Source: Achromobacter aegrifaciens (GTDB taxonomy: Bacteria > Pseudomonadota > Gammaproteobacteria > Burkholderiales > Burkholderiaceae_B). From it: a stretch of 64,000 bases of DNA. Made by a program: the position numbers and the translations under genes. A model generated the notes under the pieces. That model was not told the origin of the DNA. It did no database searches and saw nothing but the letters and a program-made list of their open reading frames with translations. Shown here one piece after another: positions 15,840-24,399 of the stretch (the first letter of the stretch is position 1; the number at the start of each line of letters is the position of its first letter). The stretch is from the NCBI RefSeq assembly GCF_902859735.1, contig NZ_CADIJY010000001.1:1178001-1242000 (forward strand), read 5' to 3'.

Positions 15840-16322
15840 ATGCCCGACGAACAGCCTTCCGTTTCCGCCGCTTCCGTTGCACCCGATCCGCTCATCTGCA
15901 ACGGCGCGGCGCTGCGCAAGGCGACCCGGCGCGTTTCGCAGTTGTACGACACGGTGCTGGCTCCCTGCGGCCTGAAGGTGTCGCAGCATTCCATCCTGGT
16001 GCATATCGCGCGCGCGGGCACGCCGTCGATGACCGACCTGGCGCGCAACATGGTGCTGGACCGGTCGGCGCTGGCGCACAATCTCAAGCCGCTGGAGCGC
16101 GACGGCTACGTGCAGATGTCGCGCGACCCGCTGGACGGGCGCAGCCGCCGCGTGGCGTTGACTGACGCGGGACGCGCCAAGCTGGCGGAGTCCAAGCGTC
16201 TGTGGAAAGACGCGCAGCGCCGCTTCGAGGCGGCCTACGGGGCCGAACGCGCCGCCGCGTTGCGGCGCTCGCTGGCCGATATTTTTTCCGACGAGTTTGC
16301 GCTGGCCTTCAGCCGCGGCTAG
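15840..16322 (+). CDS. MarR-family transcriptional regulator
   Basis: Winged-helix regulator of 160 residues. The MarR core is visible: LRKATRRVSQLYDTVLAPCGLKVSQ (dimer helix), the DNA-recognition region PSMTDLARNMVLDRSALAHNLKPLE, and the wing GYVQMSRDPLDGRSRRVALT. It is divergent from the MATE pump gene, the usual arrangement for a repressor of a drug pump whose ligands are the exported compounds. The ATG at 15840 follows the conserved MarR length. The 3' end overlaps the convergent EamA gene by 14 bases. A Cys in the APCGLK segment may be redox-active, but this is a guess. Confidence 0.85.
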   Translation: MPDEQPSVSAASVAPDPLICNGAALRKATRRVSQLYDTVLAPCGLKVSQHSILVHIARAGTPSMTDLARNMVLDRSALAHNLKPLERDGYVQMSRDPLDGRSRRVALTDAGRAKLAESKRLWKDAQRRFEAAYGAERAAALRRSLADIFSDEFALAFSRG

Positions 16323-17259
16323 GGCCGCTGGGGGCGTCGTCGGCAGCGGCTGCGGGTCCGGCGGGTAGCCGCTGGCCGCGCGAGCGCAGCCCGGACCCGC
16401 CCAGCGCCAGCACCGCGCCCAGCACGCAAGCCATGCCGGCCAGCTGCGCGGGAGCCAAGGATTCGCCCAGCAGTCCGGCGGCCAGCGCTACCGCCGATAC
16501 CGGCGCCAGCGCGGTGAACAAGGCGGCTTCGGCGCCGTTGACGCGGGCCGCGCCCGCATACCAGAGCAGGAAGCCGCCCACGGTGGGCACCAGCGCGTAG
16601 TAGGCCACCGCGGCCACCGCCGAAGCGGGCAAGTTCAGATCCCACGGCGCTTCCGCCACGCATGCCACGGCCGAGAATGCCAGGCCAAAGCCCGTCATGA
16701 GCGTCGATAGCGCCAGCGGCGCCACCGGCTGGCGCAGCCGCTTGTTCAACAGGATGAATAATCCTTCGCACAGCACCGCGCCCAGGATCAGCGCGTTGCC
16801 CGCCAGCGAGCGCGCGCCGCCTTGACCGGCCGAATGGCGCATCATCAGCCAGACGCCGAAGGCCGCGGCGACGATGGCGGCCAGTGTGGCCTTGCCCGGG
16901 CGTTCGCCCAGCAGCAGGATGGCGATGGCAGCCGAGACCAGCGGCAAGGTGCCCAGGATGATGCCGCCGTCCACCGCCGACGCACGCTGCAGCCCGGCGA
17001 TCAGCAGCGCGGTGTAGCCGACGCTGCCGGCGATGGCCTGGACGGCCAGCAGCAGCCAGTCGCGCGGCGCCAGCCGCGGCAGGCGCGCGCCGGTCAACGC
17101 CATCAGCAGGGCGAAGCAGGGCAGTGCGATGGCGAAGCGCAAGGCCGTCGCGGTGAAGGGCGGCAAGCCCGTGCCGATGATCTTGCTGGCGGCTACCGTG
17201 CTGCCCACCAGCGCCATGGCGGCCGCCAGATAGCAATAGCCCTGCATCCGATTGTTCAT
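16309..17259 (-). CDS. EamA/DMT-superfamily transporter (RhaT/YdcZ-like)
   Basis: Ten-helix drug/metabolite transporter of 316 residues with two EamA repeats. Landmarks include LPPFTATALRFAIALPCFAL in repeat 1 and VNGAEAALFTALAPVSAVAL followed by GESLAPAQLAGMACVLGAVL in repeat 2. Substrates in this family are usually amino acids or metabolites and cannot be read here. ATG 17259 is preferred to GTG 17271. An AraC regulator gene lies 81 bases upstream on the same strand, so both may be transcribed together; AraC-EamA pairs of this kind are frequent. The gene is convergent with marR. Confidence 0.85.
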   Translation of the reverse strand: MNNRMQGYCYLAAAMALVGSTVAASKIIGTGLPPFTATALRFAIALPCFALLMALTGARLPRLAPRDWLLLAVQAIAGSVGYTALLIAGLQRASAVDGGIILGTLPLVSAAIAILLLGERPGKATLAAIVAAAFGVWLMMRHSAGQGGARSLAGNALILGAVLCEGLFILLNKRLRQPVAPLALSTLMTGFGLAFSAVACVAEAPWDLNLPASAVAAVAYYALVPTVGGFLLWYAGAARVNGAEAALFTALAPVSAVALAAGLLGESLAPAQLAGMACVLGAVLALGGSGLRSRGQRLPAGPAAAADDAPSGPSRG

Positions 17260-17340
17260 TACCCGACCCACGCCTGTTCAGAGAGAGGCGCCCAGGCTAA
17301 GCGGCCGGGCGCGGCCGGGTCTTGAACGAAATTGCAGGGC

Positions 17341-18147
17341 TCAGCCCGCGGCCAGCGCGTAGCGGCGCGGCGATACGCCGTAGGCGCGCACGAACAGCCG
17401 GGTCATGTGGCTCTGGTCGGCAAAGCCGACCGCGGCCGCGGCATCGGCCAGGGCCGAGCCTTGCCGGATCAGGCTGCGCGCCAGCAGCAGGCGCCGCTGC
17501 ACCTGGTAGGCGTGGGGCGTGAGGCCGGTGTCGCGGGCGAACGCCCGCAGCACCTGGTAGCGGCTCAGGCCGCTGGCCGCGGCCAGGTCGGCCAGCGACA
17601 GCGAGGCCGCCGGGTCGTCGTCGATCAGCGCGCGGGCATGGCGGATGGCGTCTGGGGCGGCGCGCGCGGGCCGGGCCAGACGCTCGGCATCGCGGTCGCG
17701 CGCCTGCGCCAGGATGCGCAGCAGCAGCGCATCGCAAGCCAGCGGCGCCGCGCCGGCAGTGGCCTGGGCATACAGCGCCAGCACGTCCCGCGCCAGCGCG
17801 GGGCGGTCCTGTGCTGGGTGCTCGAATTCGTAGCCGAGGCCGCTTGCGTCCAGTTCGGCTGCGGCCTGTGCCACCACCTCGGGGTCCAGATACAGCATCT
17901 GCCAGGCGCGTTCGCCATTGCCGATGGGGGCGCCGTCATGCACTTCGCCGGGGTTCACCGTGATGACGTGGCCGGGGCCGGCCTCGACCTGGCCACGGCC
18001 GCTATGCGAGACCTGGGCGCCCTGGCGCATGACGCCGATGCCGAACTGCTCGTGCGTGTGGCGCGCGAACGCATGCCGGCTGTGCGCGGCCACGGCCTGC
18101 ACGCCGGCGAGGGCGCTGCGCTGCATGACGAACTGGCCTGAGTTCAT
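17341..18147 (-). CDS. AraC-family transcriptional regulator
   Basis: AraC-type regulator of 268 residues. The N-terminal cupin sensor has HTHEQFGIGV and NPGEVHDGAPIG; the C-terminal domain has two HTH motifs (LSLADLAAASGLSRYQVLRA and LADAAAAVGFADQSHMTRLF), ending RAYGVSPRRYA. It shares this layout with the AraC gene at 5015 but is only distantly similar. It is the likely regulator of the EamA transporter just downstream on the same strand. A weak SD precedes the ATG at 18147. Effector unknown. Confidence 0.85.
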   Translation of the reverse strand: MNSGQFVMQRSALAGVQAVAAHSRHAFARHTHEQFGIGVMRQGAQVSHSGRGQVEAGPGHVITVNPGEVHDGAPIGNGERAWQMLYLDPEVVAQAAAELDASGLGYEFEHPAQDRPALARDVLALYAQATAGAAPLACDALLLRILAQARDRDAERLARPARAAPDAIRHARALIDDDPAASLSLADLAAASGLSRYQVLRAFARDTGLTPHAYQVQRRLLLARSLIRQGSALADAAAAVGFADQSHMTRLFVRAYGVSPRRYALAAG

Positions 18148-18230
18148 GGGGAGTCTGGGGCAAGGGGCTTGCAGGCAGTATCACCCGCCCGCCCCGGCGC
18201 GATCAAGAGGCCAGCGGCCCGGCGCTCAGG

Positions 18231-18725
18231 CTATTGCAGCCCGTTCCAGCGTGCCACCGCGGGCTCGGCCGCGGCCCACTTCCACTGACCGCCAGGCTGC
18301 TGGCAGATCATGCTGGAGTAGGCGGGCGCGGGTGCGTCCTTCTGCTCCACCGTGAACAGCACCTCGCGGCAATGGGTCAGCGGCGTGGCGATGTCGCGCA
18401 CCACCTGGATGCCGCCGCGCTCGTTGCCTATGGACAGCGGTTGGCGGATTTCCCACTGGCGCACCTGGCCGATGGGCAGGGCGCCCGCCGCGTTGGCCAT
18501 GACGTTCTGCTGGTCGTTCTTCCACTCGCGCAGCACGTATTTCACCGTGGCATCCACCGCCGCCTGGACCGTGACGCCAATGGCGTAGCCCGCCACCGGA
18601 TTGGCGGTGGCTGCGCCGCTGACGGTGCCGACCACGGCGCCCGCCGCGCCGCCGATCGAGGAGCTCTGGCAGCCGGCCAGGCCCAGGCAGGCGGCCAGCG
18701 CCAGCAGGCTTGCGGCGCGCCTCAC
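18231..18725 (-). CDS. Glycine-zipper-type lipoprotein, paralogue of the upstream gene
   Basis: Predicted lipoprotein of 164 residues starting at GTG 18725, which overlaps the TGA of the upstream paralogue (GTGA). It has a lipobox (LAGCQ), a Gly/Ala-rich segment (GGAAGAVVGTVSGAA) and a C-terminal domain with two Cys and a WKWAAAEPAVARW ending. The upstream lipoprotein has the same order and ends RWASAEPATARW, so the two are duplicates. The Cys-spacer-Cys-xx-G-x-W pattern also appears in the secreted protein at 22864. It resembles 17-kDa surface antigen-type proteins. Function unknown, probably envelope-associated. Confidence 0.72.
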   Translation of the reverse strand: MRRAASLLALAACLGLAGCQSSSIGGAAGAVVGTVSGAATANPVAGYAIGVTVQAAVDATVKYVLREWKNDQQNVMANAAGALPIGQVRQWEIRQPLSIGNERGGIQVVRDIATPLTHCREVLFTVEQKDAPAPAYSSMICQQPGGQWKWAAAEPAVARWNGLQ

Positions 18726-19270
18726 TGCAGCGAGCCCCAGCGGGCCGTGGCGGGCTCGGCGCTGGCCCAGCGCCAGTGCTCGCCGTCGCGGCACACGGTG
18801 GTGACGTAGAACTCGCGTTGCGGATCGGCGCCAGCCTTGTCGGCCGGCGTGTCTATGGAGAAGACCACTTCCTTGCATTCCAGGTTCACGCCGCCGATCA
18901 GCCGGCTGACCGTGACCTGGCCCTGCGCGTCGCTTTCGATGGGCAACTGGTGCTTGACCTGCCAGTTGGCCACCTTGCCCACCGCCAGCGGGCCGGCGGC
19001 CATGGCGATGGCGTCCTGTTCTTCGCCGCGCGTCTTGCGCTGGGCGTAGGCCAGCGCGGCCTTGGCGCCGGCCTGCACGCCCAGGCCGATGCCGGTGGCG
19101 ACGGTGGCGTTGTCAGTGACCTTGTTGGCGATGGCGGTGCCGGCGATACCGGCCGCGGCGCCCGTGCCTTCGTTCAGCAGCGAATTGCAGCCGGACAATC
19201 CGGCAAGCGCGGCGATGGTGAGGAGGGCGATTGCGCCGCGGCCCGGGTTGATAGGCGGAAGTGTGAACAA
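18722..19270 (-). CDS. Glycine-zipper-type lipoprotein, first of a tandem pair
   Basis: Predicted lipoprotein of 182 residues. The start is TTG 19270, nine bases after a perfect AGGAGG; no ATG fits. The lipobox is LAGLSGCN, followed by a Gly/Ala zipper (GTGAAAGIAGTAIANKVTDN) and a domain with CKEVVFSIDTP, VTTVCRDGEHW and RWASAEPATARW. The downstream gene is a paralogue coupled by a 4-base overlap. The pair is probably an outer-membrane or periplasmic two-lipoprotein unit. No function is known to me. The LysR gene 104 bases upstream reads in the same direction. Confidence 0.72.
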   Translation of the reverse strand: MFTLPPINPGRGAIALLTIAALAGLSGCNSLLNEGTGAAAGIAGTAIANKVTDNATVATGIGLGVQAGAKAALAYAQRKTRGEEQDAIAMAAGPLAVGKVANWQVKHQLPIESDAQGQVTVSRLIGGVNLECKEVVFSIDTPADKAGADPQREFYVTTVCRDGEHWRWASAEPATARWGSLQ

Positions 19271-19374
19271 ACTGCGTGCCCTCCTGCTTGTTGCTTGGCG
19301 CGGGAAGTATAGGAGGGCGCGCCGCCGCGGCGCGAGCGTATTTGCATTTGTTGGCAATTTTCCTGGCGCGCGGA

Positions 19375-20343
19375 TCAGGCGGGCAGGCGCGCGCCCTTGG
19401 TGTAGGCCTCGCGCAGCGCGGCGGCGAACAGCGCGTCGACGTTGCGGCGCAGGCCCTCGGCGCGCGTGAACAGCGCGATCGGCGGCAGGGTCCAGTCGAA
19501 GGAATACGGCACGATGGCGGCGCCGGCGATGCGCACCAGCTCGTCCGCGATGTCTGCGGGCAGGATGGCGACGGCGCGGTCGCTGGCCACGATCATTTCG
19601 CCGATCAGCTTGGACGAATCGCTTTGCACCGACGGAGTCGGGGGCGCCAGCCCGGCGCGCAGGAAGATCTCGGACACCTGTTCGCGGATCGGGCTGTCCG
19701 GCGTGCCCAGGATCCAGTCCAGGTCGGCCAGCCGGTTCCATTCCAGCCGCGAGCGGCCCAGGCGGGCCGCCAATCTGCGGCTGGCGATCAGGCGCGGCTG
19801 CTGGTGGTACAGCACCTCGAAGCCCAGGTTGTCCATGTCCACCGAGGGAGTGGCCCAGCCCACCACCATGTCCAGCGTATGGTCGCGCAGCTGGCGCAGC
19901 AGCGCCGGCCCCTGGCCTTCGTGGATGGTGGCGGTGATGCGGCGGCCTTGGGGCAGGGTGCGGCTGATGGCGGACGACAGCATCTGGCCGGACACGAAGG
20001 GGATGACGCCGATGTGCAGATGAGCGGCGTGGCCGGCCGCCACGGCCTCCATTTCCTGGACCAGATGCCCCAGGTCGTGGACCAGGGCGCGGGCGCGGGC
20101 CAGCACCACCGCTCCCAGCGGCGTGGGCGTCATGCCGCGCACCGAGCGTTCGAACAGGGGCACGTCGAACATGCTTTCCAGTTCGGCCAGGGCATTGGTC
20201 ACGGCTGGCTGGCTGGTGGCCATGTGCTCTGCCACCCGGGTCAGCGAGCCGTGCTGCTCGATCTGCAGCAGCAGCACCAGGTGGCGCATCTTCAGCCGCG
20301 AGGTCAGTTTCCGGATAACCAGGTCCGGATCAAAGGCTGTCAT
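19375..20343 (-). CDS. LysR-family transcriptional regulator, divergent from maeB
   Basis: LysR regulator of 322 residues. The HTH is in residues 18-77 (LVLLLQIEQHGSLTRVAEHM, then AVTNALAELESMFDVPLFER). The effector domain has VIPFVSG and the MVVGWATP segment. The long N-terminus and overall sequence resemble the GbpR/CbbR-like LysR group. It is divergent from maeB with 107 bases between, so the malic enzyme is the most likely target. Sugar or C4-acid effectors would fit this group but are not shown by sequence. A TTATGGGACGATATTAAAG stretch between the genes contains a T-N11-A element. Confidence 0.84.
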   Translation of the reverse strand: MTAFDPDLVIRKLTSRLKMRHLVLLLQIEQHGSLTRVAEHMATSQPAVTNALAELESMFDVPLFERSVRGMTPTPLGAVVLARARALVHDLGHLVQEMEAVAAGHAAHLHIGVIPFVSGQMLSSAISRTLPQGRRITATIHEGQGPALLRQLRDHTLDMVVGWATPSVDMDNLGFEVLYHQQPRLIASRRLAARLGRSRLEWNRLADLDWILGTPDSPIREQVSEIFLRAGLAPPTPSVQSDSSKLIGEMIVASDRAVAILPADIADELVRIAGAAIVPYSFDWTLPPIALFTRAEGLRRNVDALFAAALREAYTKGARLPA

Positions 20344-20450
20344 AGGCGGTGCATAAGGTAAAGATTATGGGACGATATTAAAGTTGAATGATCTGCTTAT
20401 GTATTGGAGCCTAGAATTTTTCCTATATCAAGACTAGGAGGCTCAGCCCC

Positions 20451-22751
20451 ATGAATACGCAATCGGATCGCCAGGCAGCACTGGACTATCACGAGTTCCC
20501 CACTCCGGGGAAGATCTCCGTCGTGGCGTCCAAGCCGCTGGTCAACCAGCGCGACCTGGCCCTGGCGTACTCGCCTGGCGTGGCGGCGGCCTGTGAAGAA
20601 ATCGTGGCCGATCCGGCCAATGTGTACCGGTACACCGGCCGCGGCAACCTGGTGGGCGTGATCACCAACGGCACCGCGGTGCTGGGCCTGGGCAACATCG
20701 GCGCATTGGCTTCCAAGCCGGTGATGGAAGGCAAGGCGGTGCTGTTCAAGAAGTTCGCCGGCCTGGACGTGTACGACATCGAAATCAACGAGACCGACCC
20801 GGACAAACTGGTCGAGATCATCGCGGGCCTGGAAGCCACCTTCGGCGGCATCAACCTCGAAGACATCAAGGCCCCGGAGTGCTTTACCGTCGAGCGCAAG
20901 CTGCGCGAGCGCATGAAGATCCCCGTCTTCCACGACGACCAGCACGGCACGGCCATCACCGTTTCGGCCGCCTTCATCAACGGCCTGAAGGTCGTGGGCA
21001 AGGACATCAAGCAGGTCAAGGTGGTGACCTCGGGCGCAGGCGCCGCCGCGCTGGCCTGCCTGGATCTAATGGTGGACCTGGGCCTGCCGCTGGAAAACGT
21101 CTGGGTCACCGACATCGAAGGCGTGGTCTATGAAGGCCGCACGGTGCTGATGGATCCGGACAAGGCGCGCTTCGCGCAAAAGACCGACGCCCGCAAGCTG
21201 GCCGAAGTGATCCAGGGCGCCGACGTGTTCCTGGGCCTGTCGGCGGGCGGCGTGCTCAAGCCCGAAATGGTCGCGGCCATGGGTCCGCGTCCGCTGATCC
21301 TGGCGCTGGCCAACCCCACGCCCGAGATCCTGCCGGAAGTGGCGCAGTCGGTGCGCGACGACGTGGTCATGGCGACCGGCCGTTCGGACTATCCGAACCA
21401 GGTCAACAACGTGCTCTGCTTCCCGTACATTTTCCGCGGCGCGCTGGATGTGGGCGCCACCACCATCACCCGTGAAATGGAAAAGGCGGCGGTGTACGCC
21501 ATCGCCGAGCTGGCGGAAGAAGAGCAGAACGAAGTCGTGGCGGCGGCCTATGGCACCTACGACATTTCGTTCGGCCCTGAATACCTGATCCCCAAGCCTT
21601 TCGATCCGCGCCTGATCGTGCGCATTGCGCCGGCGGTGGCCAAGGCCGCGATGGAAGGCGGCGTGGCGACGCGTCCGCTGGCGGACCTGGAAGCCTACGA
21701 AGAGCAGCTGCAGCAGTTCGTGTACCACTCGGGCGCCTTCATGAAGCCGCTGTTCTCGGCGGCCAAGCGCATCGTGCGCGAAGGCGGCAAGTCTCGCATC
21801 GTGTTCACGGAAGGCGAAGACGAGCGCGTGCTGCGCGCGGTGCAGGTGATCGTCGATGAAGGCCTGGCCCGTCCCATCCTGGTGGGCCGTCCCGCGGTCC
21901 TGCTGTCGCGCATCGAGAAGTTCGGCCTGCGCCTGCGCCTGGGCGAGGACGTCGAAGTCACCAACCCGGAATATGACGAACGCTTCCACCAGTACTGGAC
22001 CACGTACTGGGAACTGATGTGCCGTCGCGGCATCACCAAGGAAATGGCGCGCGTGGAAATGCGCCGCCGCCTGACCCTGATCGGCGCGATGATGGTGCAC
22101 CTGGGCGACGCCGACGGCATGGTCTGCGGCACGGTGGGCGCGTACCACGACCACCTGCGCTTCGTGGACGAGGTCATCGGCCGCCGTCCCGGCCACAACG
22201 TGTATGCCGCCATGAACATTCTGCTGCTCAACGAGCGCACGGTGGTGCTGGTGGACACGCACGTCAACGATGAACCGTCGGCCGAGCAGATCGCCGAGTT
22301 CACGGTGATGGCGGCGCAGGAAATGGCCCGCATGAACCTGGCGCCCAAGGTCGCGCTGCTGTCGCGCTCGAATTTCGGTTCGGGCAGTTCGGCCTCGGGC
22401 GCGAAGATGCGCCGCGCGTTGGAACTGGTGCGCCAGGCCGCGCCGGAACTCGAGATCGACGGTGAAATGCATGGCGACTGCGCGCTGGACGAAGCGCTGC
22501 GCATGCGCATCCTGCCTTCGTCTTCGCTCAAGGGCGAGGCCAACCTGCTGGTGTGCCCGAACGTGGACTCGGGCAACATCGCCTACAACCTGTTGAAGAC
22601 CGCCGCTGGCGGCAACGTTGCAGTGGGTCCGTTCCTGCTGGGCGCCAACGCGCCGGTGCACATCCTGACCTCCAGCTCCACCGTGCGCCGCATCATCAAC
22701 ATGACCGCGATGACCGTGCTGGACGCCAACCGCGTCGAAGCCTCGGCCTGA
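20451..22751 (+). CDS. maeB: NADP-dependent malic enzyme (MaeB type) with C-terminal phosphotransacetylase-like domain
   Basis: Oxidative decarboxylation of malate to pyruvate, supplying NADPH and linking the TCA cycle with gluconeogenesis. At 766 residues it matches the MaeB fusion architecture: malic domain ([21 protein letters not shown]), NAD-binding domain ([22 protein letters not shown]) to about residue 420, then a phosphotransacetylase-like domain that binds acetyl-CoA for allosteric control. The SD AGGAGG lies 8 bases before the ATG. It is divergent from a LysR gene. A perfect palindromic terminator follows at 22791. Confidence 0.95.
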   Translation: MNTQSDRQAALDYHEFPTPGKISVVASKPLVNQRDLALAYSPGVAAACEEIVADPANVYRYTGRGNLVGVITNGTAVLGLGNIGALASKPVMEGKAVLFKKFAGLDVYDIEINETDPDKLVEIIAGLEATFGGINLEDIKAPECFTVERKLRERMKIPVFHDDQHGTAITVSAAFINGLKVVGKDIKQVKVVTSGAGAAALACLDLMVDLGLPLENVWVTDIEGVVYEGRTVLMDPDKARFAQKTDARKLAEVIQGADVFLGLSAGGVLKPEMVAAMGPRPLILALANPTPEILPEVAQSVRDDVVMATGRSDYPNQVNNVLCFPYIFRGALDVGATTITREMEKAAVYAIAELAEEEQNEVVAAAYGTYDISFGPEYLIPKPFDPRLIVRIAPAVAKAAMEGGVATRPLADLEAYEEQLQQFVYHSGAFMKPLFSAAKRIVREGGKSRIVFTEGEDERVLRAVQVIVDEGLARPILVGRPAVLLSRIEKFGLRLRLGEDVEVTNPEYDERFHQYWTTYWELMCRRGITKEMARVEMRRRLTLIGAMMVHLGDADGMVCGTVGAYHDHLRFVDEVIGRRPGHNVYAAMNILLLNERTVVLVDTHVNDEPSAEQIAEFTVMAAQEMARMNLAPKVALLSRSNFGSGSSASGAKMRRALELVRQAAPELEIDGEMHGDCALDEALRMRILPSSSLKGEANLLVCPNVDSGNIAYNLLKTAAGGNVAVGPFLLGANAPVHILTSSSTVRRIINMTAMTVLDANRVEASA

Positions 22752-22790
22752 TCCTGCTTGCGCGCCGTTGCGGCGCGCAGACAAGGCGAG

Positions 22791-22834
22791 AAAAAACGCG
22801 CCGCTCCATCCCGGGATGGAGCGGCGCGTTTTTT
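22791..22834. terminator. Bidirectional intrinsic terminator after maeB
   Basis: A 22-bp perfect inverted repeat centred on CCCGGG, starting AAAAAACGCGCC and ending GGCGCGTTTTTT. The T-run serves maeB, and the A-run makes it equally good for the convergent gene at 22864. Confidence 0.92.
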
Positions 22835-22863
22835 ATGCGCTCGGGCGCTGGAATCCGGCGCGC

Positions 22864-23244
22864 TTAGTTGCTGCTGGCCTTCCAGGTGCCGTCCGGCTGC
22901 TTGCAGAACCAGAACTGCCATTTTTCCGTGGTGGCGCCGCGGGCGAAATCGCCAACCAGGAAGCGGCAGACGCGGTCGTCCTTGACCTTGCTGGTTTGCG
23001 TGGGGGTCAGCTGCACCGTGATGGGCGGCGCCTTGCGCGGCTGGTGCGTGCTGCTCCACTGGGTGCGCTGGCCGTCGGCCGAGCTGTTCAGCGACTGTGC
23101 CACGGCTTCATGGAAGGAGGGCTGATCGGCCTTGGGGATCTGCGTGATGATGGCATTGTTCAGCATCACCGGAGGCGCGGCAAAGGCCGGCGCGGCGATG
23201 CCGCAAGCCACCAGCAAAGAGGCGAGAACGCGGGTGTGTTTCAA
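22864..23244 (-). CDS. Small secreted protein with RT0821/17-kDa-antigen-like C-terminus
   Basis: Exported protein of 126 residues with a signal peptide (residues 1-22, ending PAFA). The mature part holds two Cys in CRFLVGDFARG and FWFCKQPDGTW, the same Cys-strand-Cys-xx-DG-x-W pattern seen in the lipoproteins at 18231 and 18722. It has no lipobox Cys, so it is periplasmic or secreted. It shares the palindromic terminator at 22791 with maeB. Function unknown. The resemblance to the tandem lipoproteins is by eye and could be superficial. Confidence 0.68.
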   Translation of the reverse strand: MKHTRVLASLLVACGIAAPAFAAPPVMLNNAIITQIPKADQPSFHEAVAQSLNSSADGQRTQWSSTHQPRKAPPITVQLTPTQTSKVKDDRVCRFLVGDFARGATTEKWQFWFCKQPDGTWKASSN

Positions 23245-23418
23245 GATGGGCTCCCTGTTGAGTCGTAGTGTTATGCCTGATCTTGGGGCGATAGTACGCG
23301 AACGGATGGAACAGTGCTTTGCGGGGGGCGTTGAAACTCGCGGTTTTTACCCTGAGGCCACACTTGAGCCCGGAGCGTCCCGCCATATGAAGCGCGGCCG
23401 GCGCTTTCCGCACAGGCG

Positions 23419-23444
23419 AAAAAAAGCCGCCAGACACTGGCGGC
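23419..23444 (-). terminator. Intrinsic terminator of the DUF4148 gene
   Basis: On the minus strand an 8-bp stem (GCCGCCAG with CTGGCGGC) is followed by seven Ts (23425-23419), 38 bases after the DUF4148 stop. Confidence 0.85.
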
Positions 23445-23481
23445 CAAGGTACAACAAGGGGAGGGGTAAATCTGCGTGCGC

Positions 23482-23838
23482 TTAGTTGCCGTGGTAGACG
23501 CCTTGGAAGGGCACGTTGTTCGGTTCCACATCGGCCATCTGGCCGGCGGCGCGGGCGGCGGCCAGTTCGGCGCGCACTTCAGCGCGGGTCTTGCCGGTGT
23601 GGGGCGTGCCGTAGACGCCTTGGAAAGGCACGTTGTTCGGTTCCACTTCAGCCATCTGGCCGGCAGCCTTGGCGGCGGCCAGTTCAGCCTGCACCTGGGC
23701 GCGGGTCGGGCCTTCATAAGGGGTGCCGTAGACGCCTTGGAACGGGACGTTGTTGGGTTCGATGTTGGGCGAGGCGGCGTAGGCGCCGGCGCTTAGCGCG
23801 GCCAGGGACATCATCAAAGCGGTAGCGAGGGTCTTCAT
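23482..23838 (-). CDS. Secreted DUF4148 repeat protein
   Basis: Exported protein of 118 residues with a signal peptide (1-21). The mature part is built from a repeat: EPNNVPFQGVYGTP followed by a helix of the GxTRAxVxAELAAAxAAG type, twice, and then a third EPNNVPFQGVYHGN cap. DUF4148 proteins are small, abundant in Bordetella, Achromobacter and Burkholderia, and of unknown role. A second member lies at 33437. The start at 23838 is set by the signal peptide. A strong terminator follows. Two operator-like sites lie 130-185 bases upstream. Confidence 0.85.
   Translation of the reverse strand: MKTLATALMMSLAALSAGAYAASPNIEPNNVPFQGVYGTPYEGPTRAQVQAELAAAKAAGQMAEVEPNNVPFQGVYGTPHTGKTRAEVRAELAAARAAGQMADVEPNNVPFQGVYHGN
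23494..23770 (-). repeat. 117-bp in-frame tandem repeat inside the DUF4148 gene
   Basis: The 8-base GTAGACGC recurs at 23494, 23611 and 23728, exactly 117 bases (39 codons) apart, followed each time by near-identical sequence for some 40 bases. It comprises two full units and one partial unit. Few differences between copies suggest recent duplication or selection. Confidence 0.85.
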
Positions 23839-23968
23839 GGTAAATCTCCGATTTCAAGAGCTTTGGGAGCGAATCGGCGGCCTATCCGTCTGGTTCGTTG
23901 CTGTTTCCCGATGGCTCAATAGTGCGCTGAATCGGACTAGGGATAAACCCGTATATTGGTAAAAGATA

Positions 23969-24023
23969 TTCCCATCAGTGGAAAGATAGCGAATTTCTTA
24001 GGATATATTTTCCATTGATGGAA
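23969..24023. promoter_or_regulatory. Pair of TTCC-N6-GGAA operator-like palindromes
   Basis: TTCCCATCAGTGGAA (23969-23983) and TTCCATTGATGGAA (24010-24023) are related near-palindromes whose centres are about 40 bases apart, close to four helical turns. They lie 131-185 bases upstream of the DUF4148 start, in AT-richer DNA. The binding protein is unknown. Confidence 0.4.
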
Positions 24024-24135
24024 CTGGGGACGGACTATCAGGCGTGCGCAAGCCTGGAATACGGCGATTCCATGCGGTTTGGGGGCTTGGAGAGAAGGGC
24101 AGCGTGGATGCGCCGCCAGTACCGCAGGCGCAGCG

Positions 24136-24351
24136 TCAGTAGTGCGGCGGTATTTCGTCGCGCAGGCTGCGGAAGGGCGCGCCGCCCTCGGGCGCCTGCT
24201 GTCGCAGGTCGGCCACTTCGCGCATCAGCCGGTCTATCTGCTGTTGCTGGCGCACGATGATCTGGTTGAGCTGTTCCAGCATGTCGTCCGAGAAGCTGGC
24301 CTTGACCTCCAGCTCCAGCAGGCGGCGTTCGATGTCTTGCAAGTTATCCAT
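24136..24351 (-). CDS. slyX: SlyX family protein
   Basis: Small soluble coiled-coil protein of 71 residues. The heptad pattern is visible through IERRLLELEVKASFSDDMLE and LNQIIVRQQQQIDRLMREV, and the PPHY ending is typical of SlyX. E. coli SlyX is of unknown function and is named for its position by slyD. It is divergent from the TonB receptor gene at 24400, with 48 bases between them. The nearest gene on its own strand is the DUF4148 gene at 23482. Confidence 0.9.
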   Translation of the reverse strand: MDNLQDIERRLLELEVKASFSDDMLEQLNQIIVRQQQQIDRLMREVADLRQQAPEGGAPFRSLRDEIPPHY

Positions 24352-24399
24352 GGCGGGTATTAGAACCGATTCCCGCCGCGGCCCCTACAGGAGGCGTGT

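Noticed and set aside
20405-20450. Possible leader hairpin with GAGCCTAG and CTAGGAGGCTC around the maeB SD
   Set aside because: The stem needs a 3-base bulge and the loop is long, so the pairing is too weak to report as a feature.
23494-23770. Regular 117-base repeats considered as a CRISPR array
   Set aside because: Period is a multiple of three inside a signal-peptide-bearing frame; units are coding and far longer than CRISPR repeats, with no cas genes.
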